Source of the DNA: Lunularia cruciata
Lineage: Eukaryota > Streptophyta > Marchantiopsida > Lunulariales > Lunulariaceae
Direction: 5' to 3'
Length of the DNA stretch: 64,000 bases
NCBI GenBank assembly: GCA_948567375.1
Contig: OX419756.1
Location: forward strand, 37,152,333 to 37,216,332
Shown here piece after piece: positions 9,407 through 21,137 of this stretch. How positions within the stretch are numbered: position 1 is the first letter of the stretch; every line of letters starts with the position of its first letter. The notes under the pieces were generated by a model, which saw only the letters and a program-made list of their open reading frames with translations, ran no database searches and had not been told where the DNA came from. The translations under genes were made by a program, and so were the position numbers.

Positions 9407-11837
9407 AATGTCCTGTGTGGAAGGACCTTGGCCTGATTGGAGAGCATATCTGCATAGTAGGGAGACATGGAACACTAGATGGATCTTCATGTGTGGTGGT
9501 AGCTCAAGGTGATAGGCCACAGCGCCGATGCAACAAAGAATTGAGAAAGGCCCAATAAAACAAGGTCTGAGCTTACGAGATCCAACTAATGTGAGGTTGG
9601 TTGTCGATAGCCACACTTGATCTCCAACATTGAACTCCATGTACCTACGGTGTGCATCAGCATACTGCTTTTGTTGATTTTGCACAATCTGTAACCTATG
9701 CTTGATGCTCTCCACACCTTGTTGGATTCTAGAAACAAATGTGTTGACTGCATCAACCTTGGTAGTCACTGGATGGGATCTTCATCAAGCTAGAAGGTGT
9801 GAAGGGATGCTCACCATACATGAGGAAGAACGGAGTGACCTGGGTGGAGGCATTCACTGAATTGTTGTAAGCAAATTCTACCAACGGTAGTAGGGTGTCC
9901 CACCTCTCTTGCTCTTCTAAGGTGAAGCCGCGTAACATGTCTTCAATCGTGCGATTAGCCCACTTTGTTTGGCCATCTATTTGTGGGTGGTAAGCTATAG
10001 ACATGGCCAACTTGGTTTTGAAGAAACCAAAGAGTGTTTGCCAAAACAAACAAATGAATTGGGTGCCTCTATTGGTGATGAGTACTCTAGACAAGCCATG
10101 GTGAGCAAAGACTGCATCTAAGTATAGTTGAGCTAGTTGTGGAGCGGTCACCTCCTTGGTGGTAGGGCATACATGAATCATTTTGCTAAGCCGGTCCACA
10201 AAGACCATAATGGAGTCAAACCTTGCGGTGGTCTTGGGTATTTTGCAGACGAGATCCATACTCACTTGTTCCCAACGTTGGGTAGGAGTGGAGAGAGGTT
10301 GAAGGAGCCCTGCAAGAGCTTGATTAGAAGCTTTGTTTTGTTGACAAAGTAGGCAGCTACGCACATAGTCCATCACGTCATTGCTCATCTTGGGCCAATA
10401 GTAATGGCGCTTGACTGCATCCAAGGTCTTGTCTACTCCGACATGAGCTGCAATGGCCAAATCATGACATTCCACTAGAATGGTGGTGCGTAAGTCTGGG
10501 ACATTTGGGATCCATAATCTACCATCCCAAAAGGTGAGTCCTTGGGTGCTGGTGACACCTTTGGACGATTGCGGTTCTACAATTTGTGGATCAGTTTTTG
10601 TAGTAGCTAGAATCTCTTGCCAAAATTCAGGGTTAATCTTAACCTCTGCCACCAAGTTGTTGGCCATTGGCATACGGGTGAATGCATCTACCAATTGTTT
10701 CTTACCTTCCACGTAGGTGATTGTCATGTTGAAGCGTTGTTGCCACTTTGCCCACCGAATTTGGCGACGAGAGAGATCCTTCTGCGTCTCGAGGTAGACT
10801 AGAGGTTTGTGGTCTGTCTCTACTATAAATGCCTTCTCGCCCAGGTAGTGCTTCCAATGCTTGGTTGCTAGAACGATGGCCAACTCTTCTCGTTTTGTGG
10901 TGTGGTAGTTGCGCTTTGCCGGTAACAACTTTTGAGAGAAATATGCAATTGGATGCCATCCGTCATGCCACTCTTGTTGTAGGACTGCTCCTATTGCTAC
11001 ACCTGATGCATCTGTAGCCAACTTGATTGGATGTTTTGGGTCATACCACTTCAAGATTGGTGCATGTAGCAAGGCAGCCTTCAATTCTTGAAAGGCCAAC
11101 TCTTGTGCGGTTCTCCGTGTCCACTTCTTCCCCTTGCCAAGTAGTGCCGTTAAAGGTTGTGCAACCTTGGAGAAGTCCTTGACAAATCTATGATAGAATC
11201 CCGTCAACCCCAAGAAGCTCTTAAGTTGAGTCTGATCTTCTAGGGCACTCCATTTTTGAATGACCTTTATTTTATCTGTCAATACTTGAATGCCCTCTGC
11301 ACTTACTCTATGCCCTAAGTAGTCTACTTTAGACTTGCCAAACTCACACTTTGAGATTTTGGCGTACAACTGATTCTGTCTTAAAATCTGGAGGACCTCT
11401 CGTAGATGTTGTTTGTGTTTTGTCATCGTGCTACTATATACTAAGATATCATCCAAGAAGACAATAACAAACTTATCCAAGTATGGACGATATATGTCAT
11501 TCATTAGGCTCATGAAAGTGGCAGGCGCATTGGTGAGGCCAAAAGGCATCACAAGATACTCAAAGTGGCCATACCTGGTTCGAAAGGCAGTTTTGTACAC
11601 ATCCTCCTTTGCAATTCGGATTTGATTTTAACCGCTCCGCAAGTCCAGTTTGGTGTAGTATCTTGCTCCATGGAGTTGATCAAACAGGTCATCCATGCGA
11701 GGTAAGGGGTATTTGTTCTTCACTGTTTGCTGATTGAGACCCTGATAGTCAATGCACATGCGCATTGTACCATCCTTCTTCTTCACAAACAAGACAGGGA
11801 CCCCATATGGTGATACGCTAGGTTGGATGAACCCTTT
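9404..11837 (-). pseudogene. Element E RT, RNase H and integrase
   Basis: A long frame (9753-11600) preceded by RT N-terminus in the same frame back to 11837, with a TAG (11838) and a TAA (about 11627) inside. The RT box is FLDD. RNase H has [13 protein letters not shown] and [10 protein letters not shown]. The integrase has HHCC with CLLCQQ intact, the first Asp (SMDLV), but TNRGTQF in place of TDRGTQF and QTKWAN in place of QTERAN. Two of the three DDE residues are lost. A frameshift at about 9760 separates the integrase C-terminus (9404-9769). The copy cannot integrate on its own. Confidence 0.88.
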
Positions 11838-12560
11838 CTATAGCATCTCCTCAATTTGAGTCTTACACTCCTCCAACTCATGAGGTGATAGGCAATATGG
11901 GGCCTTACAAGGAGGTGTCTTCCCCGAGAGTGTCTCTATTTTGTGATCTACTCGCCTTTTAGGTGGTAATCCTGAGGGTAGATCATCGGGAAAGACATCT
12001 TGAAACTCATCCACTACATCCTTCAATTTCTCAAGAATTTGTCTAGCAAGTTGTGCACTCTGGACTTCTCTTATTCGACCCATAGAACATCTATTGGTCT
12101 TATAGACAATTGTCGTCCTTATGACATATAGAGGCAATTTCTGCCTGTGTGATTTTTCTTTAACCCCAATGATTGACCATTGGTGGGTTCTCACTACTTT
12201 CTTCCTCCAATCCACCATTGGGTTGTACTGCTCCATCCATGGCATACCTAAAATTGCATCATAACGGGCTAACTGTATCACTCGCCACTCAATTGCTTCC
12301 TGATATTCTCCTACAGAGAGGGTTACCCGTTTAGGTAATGATTCAATCCTCTCTGTTTGCCCATTTGGTAACTCTACTTCTTCACTTCCATCTCTCTCTA
12401 GATCCATTCCCAATCTTATTGCAATAGAGCGAGACAAGAAATTCTCTGTTGCTCTCGGATCTATTAATACTCTCACTTGATTACCTTCTAGGATTCCATT
12501 CACGACAATCAATTGTGAGGTTGCCTTTCAGGATCTTTGCGCATTATTCTTCTTCCTTCC
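11838..12560 (-). pseudogene. Element E protease and RT N-terminus
   Basis: The frame starts around VVNGILEGNQV. Its active site reads LIDPRATENF where D has IDPGATENF, so the Gly of the D-x-G motif has become Arg and the protease should be inactive. [12 protein letters not shown] is the typical late protease strand. RT begins at about 11950 ([12 protein letters not shown]). It ends at a TAG replacing Gln. Confidence 0.82.
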
Positions 12561-12607
12561 CTTGCTTCCCTGCTTCCTTATTGAGCCAATAAGGCCGCGA
12601 GGTACAT

Positions 12608-13695
12608 TTACTGGCAATCTTCATTTTCCGAAGTGGTTTCCACCTCCGCCTCTTCAATATGCCTCTCCATGTTGTTCAAAGATTGCCTGTATGAAGGCCG
12701 AGGGCCTCTAGGGAAACGAGTGCAACAACTGGTAGATATGTGCATAATACGGCCACAATTATAACAACGGCGTTGTTCTCCTTGAGTCCCTTCTCCTTGT
12801 GGGACTCCATCTCTTTGTTCTTCTACCCGTCCCCACTCTCCTTGAAGCGGCCGTGCTCCTTGATCTCGGAATCGAAGGTTGCCCAATTCCATTGGTACTA
12901 GTCCACCCATGTGTGGCATTTCTGCCCGATAATGTTGAGGTGGAACTACTCCTTCACCTCCACCTAATGCTCCTGCTATTCTCTGCGCACAAGCAATGGC
13001 TTCAAATACCGTGCGAGGGTTTTGCACCATGACTTCTTGGAAAATCTGCTCTTTCAACCCTTGTTTGAAATTGTCGAGAGCCTCTGCTAGACTCATGTCG
13101 GTAATTGCAACTTGTAGATCCAAAAATGCCTCCACATACTCTTGTACGCTATTTTTCTGTCTCAATCCCCATAGTCGGGTTTGAGCCATCTGCACAGAAT
13201 CCACCGATTGGAAATTCTTCAGCAGTCCTTCTTGCATTGCTATCCATGTGACCTCCCTTCTCTTTGCCAGCATGGATCGTTCCCAAGCATCATACCATGT
13301 GAGCGCTCTATCGGTCAAGTACCCACATGAAAACACGCATGCAGCATGCTCTGTGATCTCTGTTGAGAACAATCGGAAATATTGATTCATTCTCAAGATC
13401 CAATTTTCCACTACTCCCATCGTACGCTGCCCCTTGTAAGGCTTGATGTTGCAGGTCTTCTTCATCCGGAGTAGCAATGGACTTCATCGTTGATAGGGTT
13501 TGTAGGCACGGGTGCCTCTTCAAGTACTTCAGTCGTAGGTACTGGGTTTTGAGACGACTCTTCTCCTTGCATGGGTTGATTGTTCCTGAGGATTTGCACT
13601 TGACTTTGTAATGTCTCCATGGTCATCTTAATCTCTCAAAATTCATTCAGCATCCCTTGCATTCCTTGCACCAGCTCTTGCAACTGCGGATCCAT
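12608..13695 (-). pseudogene. Element E gag
   Basis: The ATG at 13695 matches the D gag start (MDPQLQEL). A CGA-to-TGA stop occurs early, and a one-base deletion near 13478 breaks the frame. From 13477 a 289-codon frame covers the capsid (TWYDAWERSML, ALDNFKQGLKEQI) and a complete zinc knuckle CYNCGRIMHISTSC. It ends at 12608. This copy keeps the knuckle His that D has lost. Confidence 0.85.
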
Positions 13696-14094
13696 GGTTC
13701 CTGCAACACCCAATTGCTAATGTCTACTTCAATACAGAGTCAATATAATCACTCTGGAAGGCATACAAAGTATCGGAACTACCATTGGGACCTCAGAAGC
13801 TATCACTCGTTGATAATACTCCTCACCAAAATTCCTAACAACAAAATCTCTAAACATCACTTTTGGCCTCACTACATAGCGGATTTCTACTTGAGTGTTG
13901 AAAGGGAGAGGATTTGGGACATTCATATCCATATTATCATAATAGAATGTAGATTGTCAAATCCCACTCTCTATCATATATCACCATAGGTAGAATCACC
14001 GGGTTTGGTGAGTTCATCACTCTGTCCATGAATTCCGTACCAAAGTGATAAACTAGCGATACCCTCCTCTGCTCACACTGGATGTACATAACCT
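13696..14094 (-). other. Element E leader with short pre-gag ORFs
   Basis: The leader holds the same two short frames as D (see 23545-23954). The second is the 67-codon frame 13729-13932 beginning MDMNVPNPLPFN. The first lies upstream up to the junction at 14091-14096. Confidence 0.6.
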
Positions 14095-14230
14095 TTGTAC
14101 TCATATACTTGCCTATAATTGCAACTAGTCCAATACTAATCCCACCAAATCAGTCCAATAAACATACTCCCTCTATTGGATACTGCCAAGCAATGAGTGT
14201 AGTATCTAGAGGTGTCAAGGTAATTGTGTC
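14095..14230 (-). pseudogene. A' methyltransferase motif I fragment
   Basis: The minus strand reads EGVCLLD-stop-FGGISIGLVA, aligning with EGICLLELFGG of element A. The fragment ends at the E junction (14091-14096). It shows that the methyltransferase was present in a second family member. Confidence 0.7.
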
Positions 14231-15235
14231 AATGTGAGGATGACTCTAGAGGCTCATCCTTACACTAGTCACCCAATGGTACAAAGGCTCCACTCCAAGC
14301 CTATTGACCAACTGATCTTCATGTTGCTACAATGCCTCCTTTGAACTCACAATGGAACATCCAAGGTGGATGGAAAAATCCCACTCATACTCCAAATCTG
14401 AGTGATCTCCTTTGGTATTGAAGTATCCTCTGCATGGGTGTTCCGTTCTAATAAGTCACCACGCCAAGTAACAAAACCACCTAAAGCTAAAATTAATGTT
14501 TATAGTCCCAAACTATAGTGAGCCAAGACTACCACTATTAAAGTGTATAAGCATGTGACATACCCGTCCCTCACCTAACTGCCACCCTAGTCTATAAGAG
14601 GATGTCTCCTACCAATAGTTAATATTGGAACCCATGGGATATAACATTGCTCTCCCACTAACACATCATATGATTCAACCATTGTCGCAATGGCTTGAGC
14701 TCTCACCATAGAGCTATCAGTCAGATGACTGGGCAGAATCTAAACAACAAGTTCTCCACATGTGATGTACTATGTAGAACCACCACCTAGAAATGTTTGG
14801 ATTTGAAATAGACACCTCTCCACATTGGTCTTCCATAACTCCAGATTGACAACTACAACCTTCTCCAACATAAAGAGTTGTGCATGAGAGTCTAGTAAGA
14901 CCATCTATAGTGTATAGACCTTCCTTGAAGGTCCCACCAAACAAAAAATTCCCCTTTGGTTATCCAATAAGACAACTCCAAGTGTAAACCACACTCTCTC
15001 AAAGGCTGGTCTAGCTAGTAACTCCTCCAATCTAGCCATTGTTGCCTGCCATAAACCACTGGTCGTTGAGTGGATTCCATGCTCCTCGACCAAGTCAGCT
15101 CCACTATCAACAACCTCTACTCTAGTAGTAGGGCTCACATCATCCCTACTCTCACAAAGCATAGCATCCAACCGGAACATTGAGGCTGGATCAACTCCCA
15201 ATGTAAACATGTCATTGGTTGAGAATAATCAAAAG
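14231..15235 (-). pseudogene. A' protease and linker
   Basis: The minus-strand frames 14905-15210 (MFTLGVDPASMFRL) and 14717-14944 (FGGTFKEGLYTIDGL) align with A at 2340-2830. Frames are broken and no intact active site is readable. Confidence 0.6.
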
Positions 15236-16014
15236 TGCATGATCAGCTAAGCTGCCTCTAACATCATGCTAGATTTAGTTTGTGTAATAGTAGGTGGTTG
15301 ACTAGTAGGTAGTCCATCATGCACCTCATCACTAACTACCACACTTGCACTAGGACATCTAGGAACCATGGATGTTGTCTATAGTGCCTCAAAGAGTGCA
15401 AAAGATTGTGGAATTTTGCCTATCTACCACCCTCTCCTCTCTCTAGATCCAGCTCCATTGATTGTCCTCTACACTCTAGAGCATGTACTACACTCCTAGT
15501 CACAATGATAGATCCATCCACCTTTGTTGCTCTGCACAAGAAATCCAAGGTGTCTCTATCACCAACATATGAGGTGAAAGCCTTAGCACCCAAATCTGAT
15601 CTCCTTTGAGCTATGGCCATGCTAGCCAATCTTTGCTCCAACTGCTCAATGCAAGTAACCATGGCTATATCAAAAGTAAGGGTAGGTATTGCACCCCTAC
15701 TAGGTGTGGATCCTCTTCCACCACCTTTACCACCTTGTTCTTTATGACTGAGAGCTCCTCTACTACCTGCAATAGCAGCCCTTCCACTCCATAACTTTGG
15801 GTGTAGGTCAAAGCATCAATCATTGGTGTGACTAAATCCGTGGCAATGCTCACAATGTCTCTATGCTAGTTGTGATGCATCAAAGGTATCAAGTCTACTA
15901 CTTGAGTGCACCTCTCTTGTGAAGACGTCCACCATAAGTCCAACAAGCAACCCTACCACTCACTAGTTGCTACTTACCCAAAAATGAAGGTAAGGATCTA
16001 GCTACACTAGGCCC
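15236..16014 (-). pseudogene. A' gag C-terminal part with zinc-knuckle region
   Basis: The minus-strand frames around 15420-15662 (EQLEQRLASMAIAQRRSD) and 15665-15853 match A gag at 1700-2130. Where A has TAG, this copy has Gln (EQLEQRL), supporting CAG-to-TAG decay in A. The element is interrupted at 16014 by B. Confidence 0.7.
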
Positions 16015-16015
16015 T
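16011..16015 (+). repeat. Target-site duplication of element B (left)
   Basis: GCCCT here and at 34138-34142. Since the LTR should start TG, the shared T at 16015 leaves a 4- or 5-base duplication. The uninterrupted A sequence near 1535 (AGGGC on the opposite strand) confirms the empty site. Confidence 0.75.
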
Positions 16016-16705
16016 GTAACACCCATTTGTGCATGTGTGTGGTATTGTGATATTTAGCTTGGTATTACAAGTACTTAAGAGATATTATTTATATAGAGAT
16101 AAAGGATGGTTCTATATTAGTCATGGTTAGCTAAAGTTAGTCATAGCTAAGATAGAGGGGACCTTACTTTAGAGGAAGTAGAAAAGATGAGCACCACTAT
16201 TTTGGATTTTAGTGTGTTAACTTGGTATTATTCCTAAGTGTTTGGCTTTGAGGAAAGAGTTGAGAACTCTTGGGCCCGCAAGCCTTTTGTTTTGGATTCT
16301 TCTTTAGTCCAAGGATAGCCCATGTGAAGGAATCCTTGACTTAGTGATTGAGTCAAGATAAGACCACATGCTTAGGGGAATATGCCCATGTGAATGGATA
16401 TTCCTTTCTACTTTTTGACTTTACTTGACTTTTAGTCTAGTAACTTGAGTTACTATGGTAATTAGTAACTTTGGTACGTAACTATTTCACAAGTATATAA
16501 ACAAGGGGTGAGGAGGTACTCATCATCCTTTCATTTGCAACTATCTCTCTCTCATTGAGTTCTCTAGTGAGCAATGTCTTGAGTCTTGGAGTGTTAGCCT
16601 TGGAGGAGTATGATGGAGTTTGGGTTCCTTGCCTTCTTAGTCCATGGTGCGCTACCATAATAGCCATCAGAGGTTCATCCTGAGTGAGAGATAGGCTGGC
16701 TCACA
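16015..16705 (+). repeat. Element B 5' LTR
   Basis: 691 bp, TGTAACACCC...GGCTCACA, matching 33445-34137 with few differences. A TATA box (TATATAA) is at 16494-16500. Confidence 0.92.
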
Positions 16706-16709
16706 TTTT

Positions 16710-16726
16710 TGGTTTCGTTGCCGGGA
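16710..16726 (+). other. Element B primer-binding site
   Basis: TGGTTTCGTTGCCGGGA lies 4 bases after the LTR. It resembles the TGGCGCCGTTGCCGGGGA site of Athila/Tat-type elements, usually assigned to tRNA-Asp. Confidence 0.6.
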
Positions 16727-17621
16727 CCTCTCTAGAAGGCAAGATAATGTTCCGCGTTAAATTCTACATCAGGCAGAAGGAGGCTATGAGAGCTCACTTG
16801 GAGAGAACATTAGGAGAGGAGAGGGCTGAAGTTATGTTAGAGAACCAAGATCCATTTGTATTCCCTGTAGTTCATTGTGATGTCTTTGAGGTGATTTTGT
16901 ACATCTTGTACACATGAGAGGAATTGGAGAGATTGTGTGAGGTGTATTGTAGATTTTGGGGATTAAGGTGATTTTGGGCAAAATCTCAAGTTTGAGATCT
17001 GGACTTGAAATTTCTACACATGATAGCTTGGGTTATCTTTCAGTTAGCACACTTAAAATTATTGTGAGACCTACTATGAGCACTGGACTAGAATTTTCGA
17101 AAGTTGAAAGTGTAAAGTGCTACCTCAACTGCATGCTCTTTGGAAAATTTTATAGAGTCTGTTTTTTCTTCAATTTTCAGTGAATTGTCTTGAAAATTTC
17201 CAAAAACATTTATTGCATTGTATGCTACCTATTGCCACAAAAATTAGAGAAAGATTGTTCTTGCACAGGGAGTTATGAATTTTTGAAGTGAGGGGTGTGG
17301 TTTTGAGACCAAATCTGAAATATGTGTGCTGAATAGAAAGATGTCTAGGCCAAATGGCTCAATGAAAAGATTTGAAATTTTGCAAAGAGAGATGCCCTAG
17401 AGTTGTGATTAAGTGTGAAAAATTTCAAAGGACTATAACATACTGGTTGGGAGATTTGAGTGACATTGAGAGGAAGGGTCAATTTTGCAGAGCTGAGATC
17501 TCATGCATGAGGAGTTTGAGATCAACAAAAAGCATGTTTGAGTGTTAAGATTCATCTTGGGAACATGGAAGGTCATCAAGAGTGTAAATTGAGATTATGC
17601 AAGGTTCCCTAAGGGTTTGAG

Positions 17622-17987
17622 GTGATTGTAGGGGTGGATTTGAGGAAAAGAGAGTTTACAATAGAATTTGAAGAGAGTGTTGAGAGGATCCAAAAACCTA
17701 CACCACTTGGAGGAAAGAGTGAGTCTAAGTGCTTTCTATGTGGAGAGAAGGGACATAAGGCAAGTTCATGTCCATTGGACTTTGAGAGCAAGAGATTGAG
17801 GGAAAGGAGAGGCTTACTTGACTTGGGTTTGCATGTTGGACCTTCTTCACCAAGATTAGGAGGGAGAAGATCTAAGACCAAGGAGTTGTGTGAGGTTTGT
17901 GGAGTGGAAGGACTCCCAAAAGGACATGAGTGTAGTGGAGTAAAAGCACTTTTGGAGACTTTGGTGAAGGATCTTGCACAGTCTTAG
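17622..17987 (+). CDS. Extra pre-gag ORF of element B with zinc-knuckle motifs
   Basis: A 121-codon open frame in the 1.5-kb leader between the LTR and gag. It contains a canonical zinc knuckle, CFLCGEKGHKASSC (C-x2-C-x4-H-x4-C), then a second Cys/His cluster CEVCGVEGLPKGHEC. Zinc knuckles of the first type bind nucleic acid and normally belong to nucleocapsid. Here it lies upstream of gag, whose own knuckle (about 19125-19165) is decayed. It could be a duplicated nucleocapsid piece, an accessory RNA-binding protein, or the relic of an older gag. It is open and unbroken, but coding is not proven. Confidence 0.5.
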   Translation: MIVGVDLRKREFTIEFEESVERIQKPTPLGGKSESKCFLCGEKGHKASSCPLDFESKRLRERRGLLDLGLHVGPSSPRLGGRRSKTKELCEVCGVEGLPKGHECSGVKALLETLVKDLAQS

Positions 17988-18268
17988 TAGAACTACAGAA
18001 ATACTACCACCTTCATCAGCTAGTTCTCAAGATTAGTGATGGAGATAATCTTTCAACTTATGGATAAACTATCCATGAGAGTTAGATTAATATGCACTCT
18101 AGGATTTGATATTGCTATATAAATCTTGGAGCAACCTGAACCTTTTTTGTTCCCTAGAGTGGATTATTCTCAGATGGTGTTAGTCATGTATATACTCTAT
18201 TAGTAATAGAGTGAGAGAAAAGAAAAGAGAAAAAAAATTGAGAGAAAGAAAGATAGTGAGAGGTTAAG

Positions 18269-19701
18269 ATGGAGAAACTTCCGGTTTTCTTTGGCAAGGA
18301 TGGAGAAGATGTGGAGGCCTTTATGAGAGACTTCAAGAGAGCTGGCATAGGAAACAATGAGAGGAGGAAGAATGAGTGGGCTTCATTATTACCAGATTTC
18401 TTTGAGGATGTAGCACTTACATGGTATGAGTCAGAATACCAAAAGAGAGAGAAGAGAGATAGGGAAGAGAAGTCTTGGGAGACTTTGACTTCAGCACTCA
18501 TTGAGAACTTTCTTCCTGATGAGAGTTATGAGAGATTGATGAGTGAGGTTACATTTCTCAAGCAAGGAGATGGAGAGAAAGTGAGAGTCTATGGGGAAAG
18601 AGTGGAAAAGTTAGAGTCCAGATTTCGCATAGTGTTGAGGAAGGGTGGGGATGATGTGGAGACTACAATGATTGGCATAGGGGCCATGCTCACCAAGAAT
18701 TTTGTGGGAGGGTTGAGACCACAAATTAGAAGCAAGGTGAGATATGAGAAACCTTCTTCCAAGGTTGAAGCTATCAAGATCGCAATTCGTATGGAGGAGA
18801 GTTTGGAAGGGGATGAGAGTGATTTGGTGGTGAAGGAGATTGTGCATCCTCCTCAAGGCTACAAGTATGGTGGAACTTCTGATACTTTGGTGGCAAGGGT
18901 TGCACCACAAGTAGTGGTTGCTCTAGTTCTTGCACCTCCACCAAAAGATCCACTTCAAACCATCACAGAACAACTTAGGGTCTCAAGATCAATGTGGTGC
19001 AACTATGGGAGAAGAGAGAGGTGGATTAGAATGTAGGGAGAGGGCCTAGGAGTTATGGAAAATATCCATATAGAGGAGGCCAACCAGCCAACAATTTCAA
19101 TGATAGAAATGGTTTTGGTTGTGGAGGAAGAGGCTATATCCAAAGGAATTGCCCAAATTCCACTTACCATGGAGGAAGGGGTTATGAGGGAGCAAATAGA
19201 GGGAAAGAGGGAGGAAGTGAAACCCAAGTGGCTCCTAATCCCAACAAAGGTAAGCGGATAGCATCCATAGATGTGGTTGAGAGCAAGTATGAGAAGGGAG
19301 AGTGCTCAAACTCCAAGGGTCTTAATTTGGAGCTTTTGGCACAAGAGAAGAAGAGAGCTCGTTTTGAAGAGGATGTTCATTCTTCTCAAGGATTCACTCC
19401 AAGCAAGGATAATCCTATGTCTACTAGGAGCACTTGCACCTCAACACCATCAACAATAAAGACTCCAAGGAAGAAGTTGGGGATGGAGGACTTCTTGATC
19501 TCAAAGCAACAATGGAACTACAATGTGTTGGAGGATGTTGGTAGTTACAAGGCTAACATCACAGTGGGCCAATTAATTGCTTTGAACCCTACCTTGAGAA
19601 AGGAGCTTAGAGGTGGTTTGGGTTCTACAAGGAGCAAGAGGAAGAAGAAGGCAAAAGTTCCAGTATCAATGGGGGTGGTGGATGCCAAGCCAACACAATG
19701 A
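18269..19701 (+). pseudogene. Element B gag
   Basis: The ATG at 18269 opens a 255-codon frame with capsid-like features (PVFFGKDGEDVEAFMRDF, LTWYESEY, FLPDESYERLMSEVTFL). The frame is lost at about 19035. The true continuation is the other frame through a Gly/Asn-rich stretch and a decayed zinc knuckle (GCGGRGYIQRNC, lacking the first Cys and with His to Tyr), then the 19228-19701 frame with KKLGMEDFL. A TGA follows before the protease in the same frame. It is the structural protein of the particle. Confidence 0.8.
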
Positions 19702-20339
19702 GAGGCTTGTGAATATGCCTCCAAGATTGATGTGAGAGTGAATGGTCACAACATCAAGGATGCATTGGTTGATGGAGGATCAGCAGTAAATGCCATGTCA
19801 GAAAGGTTGATGAAGAAGTTGGGTATGATACCCTCAAGACCTTTAACATTTGTGGTGAGCATGGCAAACAAGCAACAAGTTCAACCAGTAGGGGTGATGG
19901 ATAAAGTGGTAGTTTCAATTATGAGAATTCAAAATCTCATGACTTTCCAAGTCTTGAAGGATTCAAGCTTTGACTTACTTCTTGGGAGGCCATGGTTGAG
20001 AGCAACACGCACAATTGATCGATGGCACAAAGGGTACTTGAGGATTGGGCCATCAAACCATAGAGTCACAGTTCATGTGACTAACACCACCAACACTTCA
20101 GATTCAGATACACCATCTTCTAATTATTGGGAATCAGATTCTGAAGAAGGAGCTTCAGGTGTGGACACAAGCATGGAGGAGGAGACTTCCACGGAGGAGG
20201 ATGAATCTGAATCTGATTCAGATGTGTATCCTTTGTGTGCATTGGAATTTGCACCTAAGCCAGAGGTTTTGAAGGACCCAGAAAAATCACCATTGAAACT
20301 TGAGGAGGTAGAGAGAAGGTTAGCTACCCTCAAGTATGG
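19702..20339 (+). pseudogene. Element B aspartic protease, cut by C1
   Basis: The open frame 19732-20373 has ALVDGGSAVNAMS (retropepsin active site in the D-G-G-S form common in this gypsy group) and DLLLGRPWLRA. An acidic Ser/Asp/Glu-rich linker follows (20100-20230). The last ten codons belong to element C1, and the true sequence resumes at 30639 after the TATGG duplication. Confidence 0.83.
20335..20339 (+). repeat. Target-site duplication of C1 (left)
   Basis: TATGG here and at 30639-30643, directly flanking TGTG...CACA. Confidence 0.9.
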
Positions 20340-21137
20340 TGTGACAACCCGGCAAATATCACTTTTGCGGTAATTGGGTAAGTAAAGTTCGTTCCCACAG
20401 AGATATGATCCAGAATTGGTCAAATACGAAGTCAAAAGTCACAATTGTAATTCTTCTTGATTGCTTCTTTAATCTCTCAGGTAGAAACTACACCCAAAAG
20501 AGAGTAACAAGCTCACAATCTTGACAACTTGTCACAAATACACACGCATAATCACAACATAGTCAATTCTGTCCAAACAACTCTTGATTGTGATGATTCA
20601 TATTCTCCCAAAGACGACACTTCACTGCAAAGACCAATTTTGCCGCAGAATTGTGTTCCACCCCTCCACTGAAGGCACAACTTCCTTGATTGAAATTGCT
20701 TCACATCAACTTTGTGCTGCACTCACAAATGCAGAATACTAACAACACTACAATTCCTCTCAGATCTGTCAAGGCATTGCTCCGATGCACTTCACTCAGG
20801 ATCAAATACACAGAATGAAGATCAAGGCTGCAGATTCCAACATCCACAGACACACTGACTTGCTCTTTGGAATTCTTCACACACTCACAAATACAAACAC
20901 AAAATTGACAATCGGAATTAAGCTTAAGCAACGAGTACTGAGAACAGCACTTCGCTTTATCTATCTTAAAAAATGTGAATACTGAATAACATTGTACTGC
21001 GAATGCTCCACTTAAATACTGAAGCAAACGGCAGATTTGCCTACCTTGCACCGCTTCCTAACATCCCTTCCTACCTATAGATCCCAAGGGACAATCTATC
21101 TCTTCATATCTGACTCTTCCTATCTCAAAATCGACTT
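20340..21137 (-). other. C1 3' region after the coiled-coil gene
   Basis: 798 bp without a convincing frame, ending at the TGTGACAACCCGG terminus. C3 has 797 bp in the same place and the sequence is conserved in C1 to C4, so it is a defined part of the element. Confidence 0.6.

Larger units (their letters stand above)
8432..14094 (-). mobile_element. Element E: chromovirus (Ty3/gypsy), 5' truncated
   Basis: A minus-strand copy of the same family as element D, which allows base-by-base comparison. It has an intact 3' LTR (8432-9168), chromodomain, integrase, RNase H, RT, protease, gag and the pre-gag leader. It lacks the first part of the leader, the primer site and the 5' LTR. At 14091-14096 the sequence changes inside AAGGT from E leader to A' methyltransferase. 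Several catalytic residues are mutated, so it is dead. Confidence 0.9.

Noticed and set aside
20340-20352. C-family ends as DNA-transposon terminal inverted repeats
   Set aside because: The two ends share only TGTG and a nearby ACCC; too short for known superfamilies, and 5-bp duplications fit an integrase better. Kept as an open alternative.
20340-20373. Apparent C-terminus of the B protease frame
   Set aside because: These codons belong to C1; the real frame continues at 30639.
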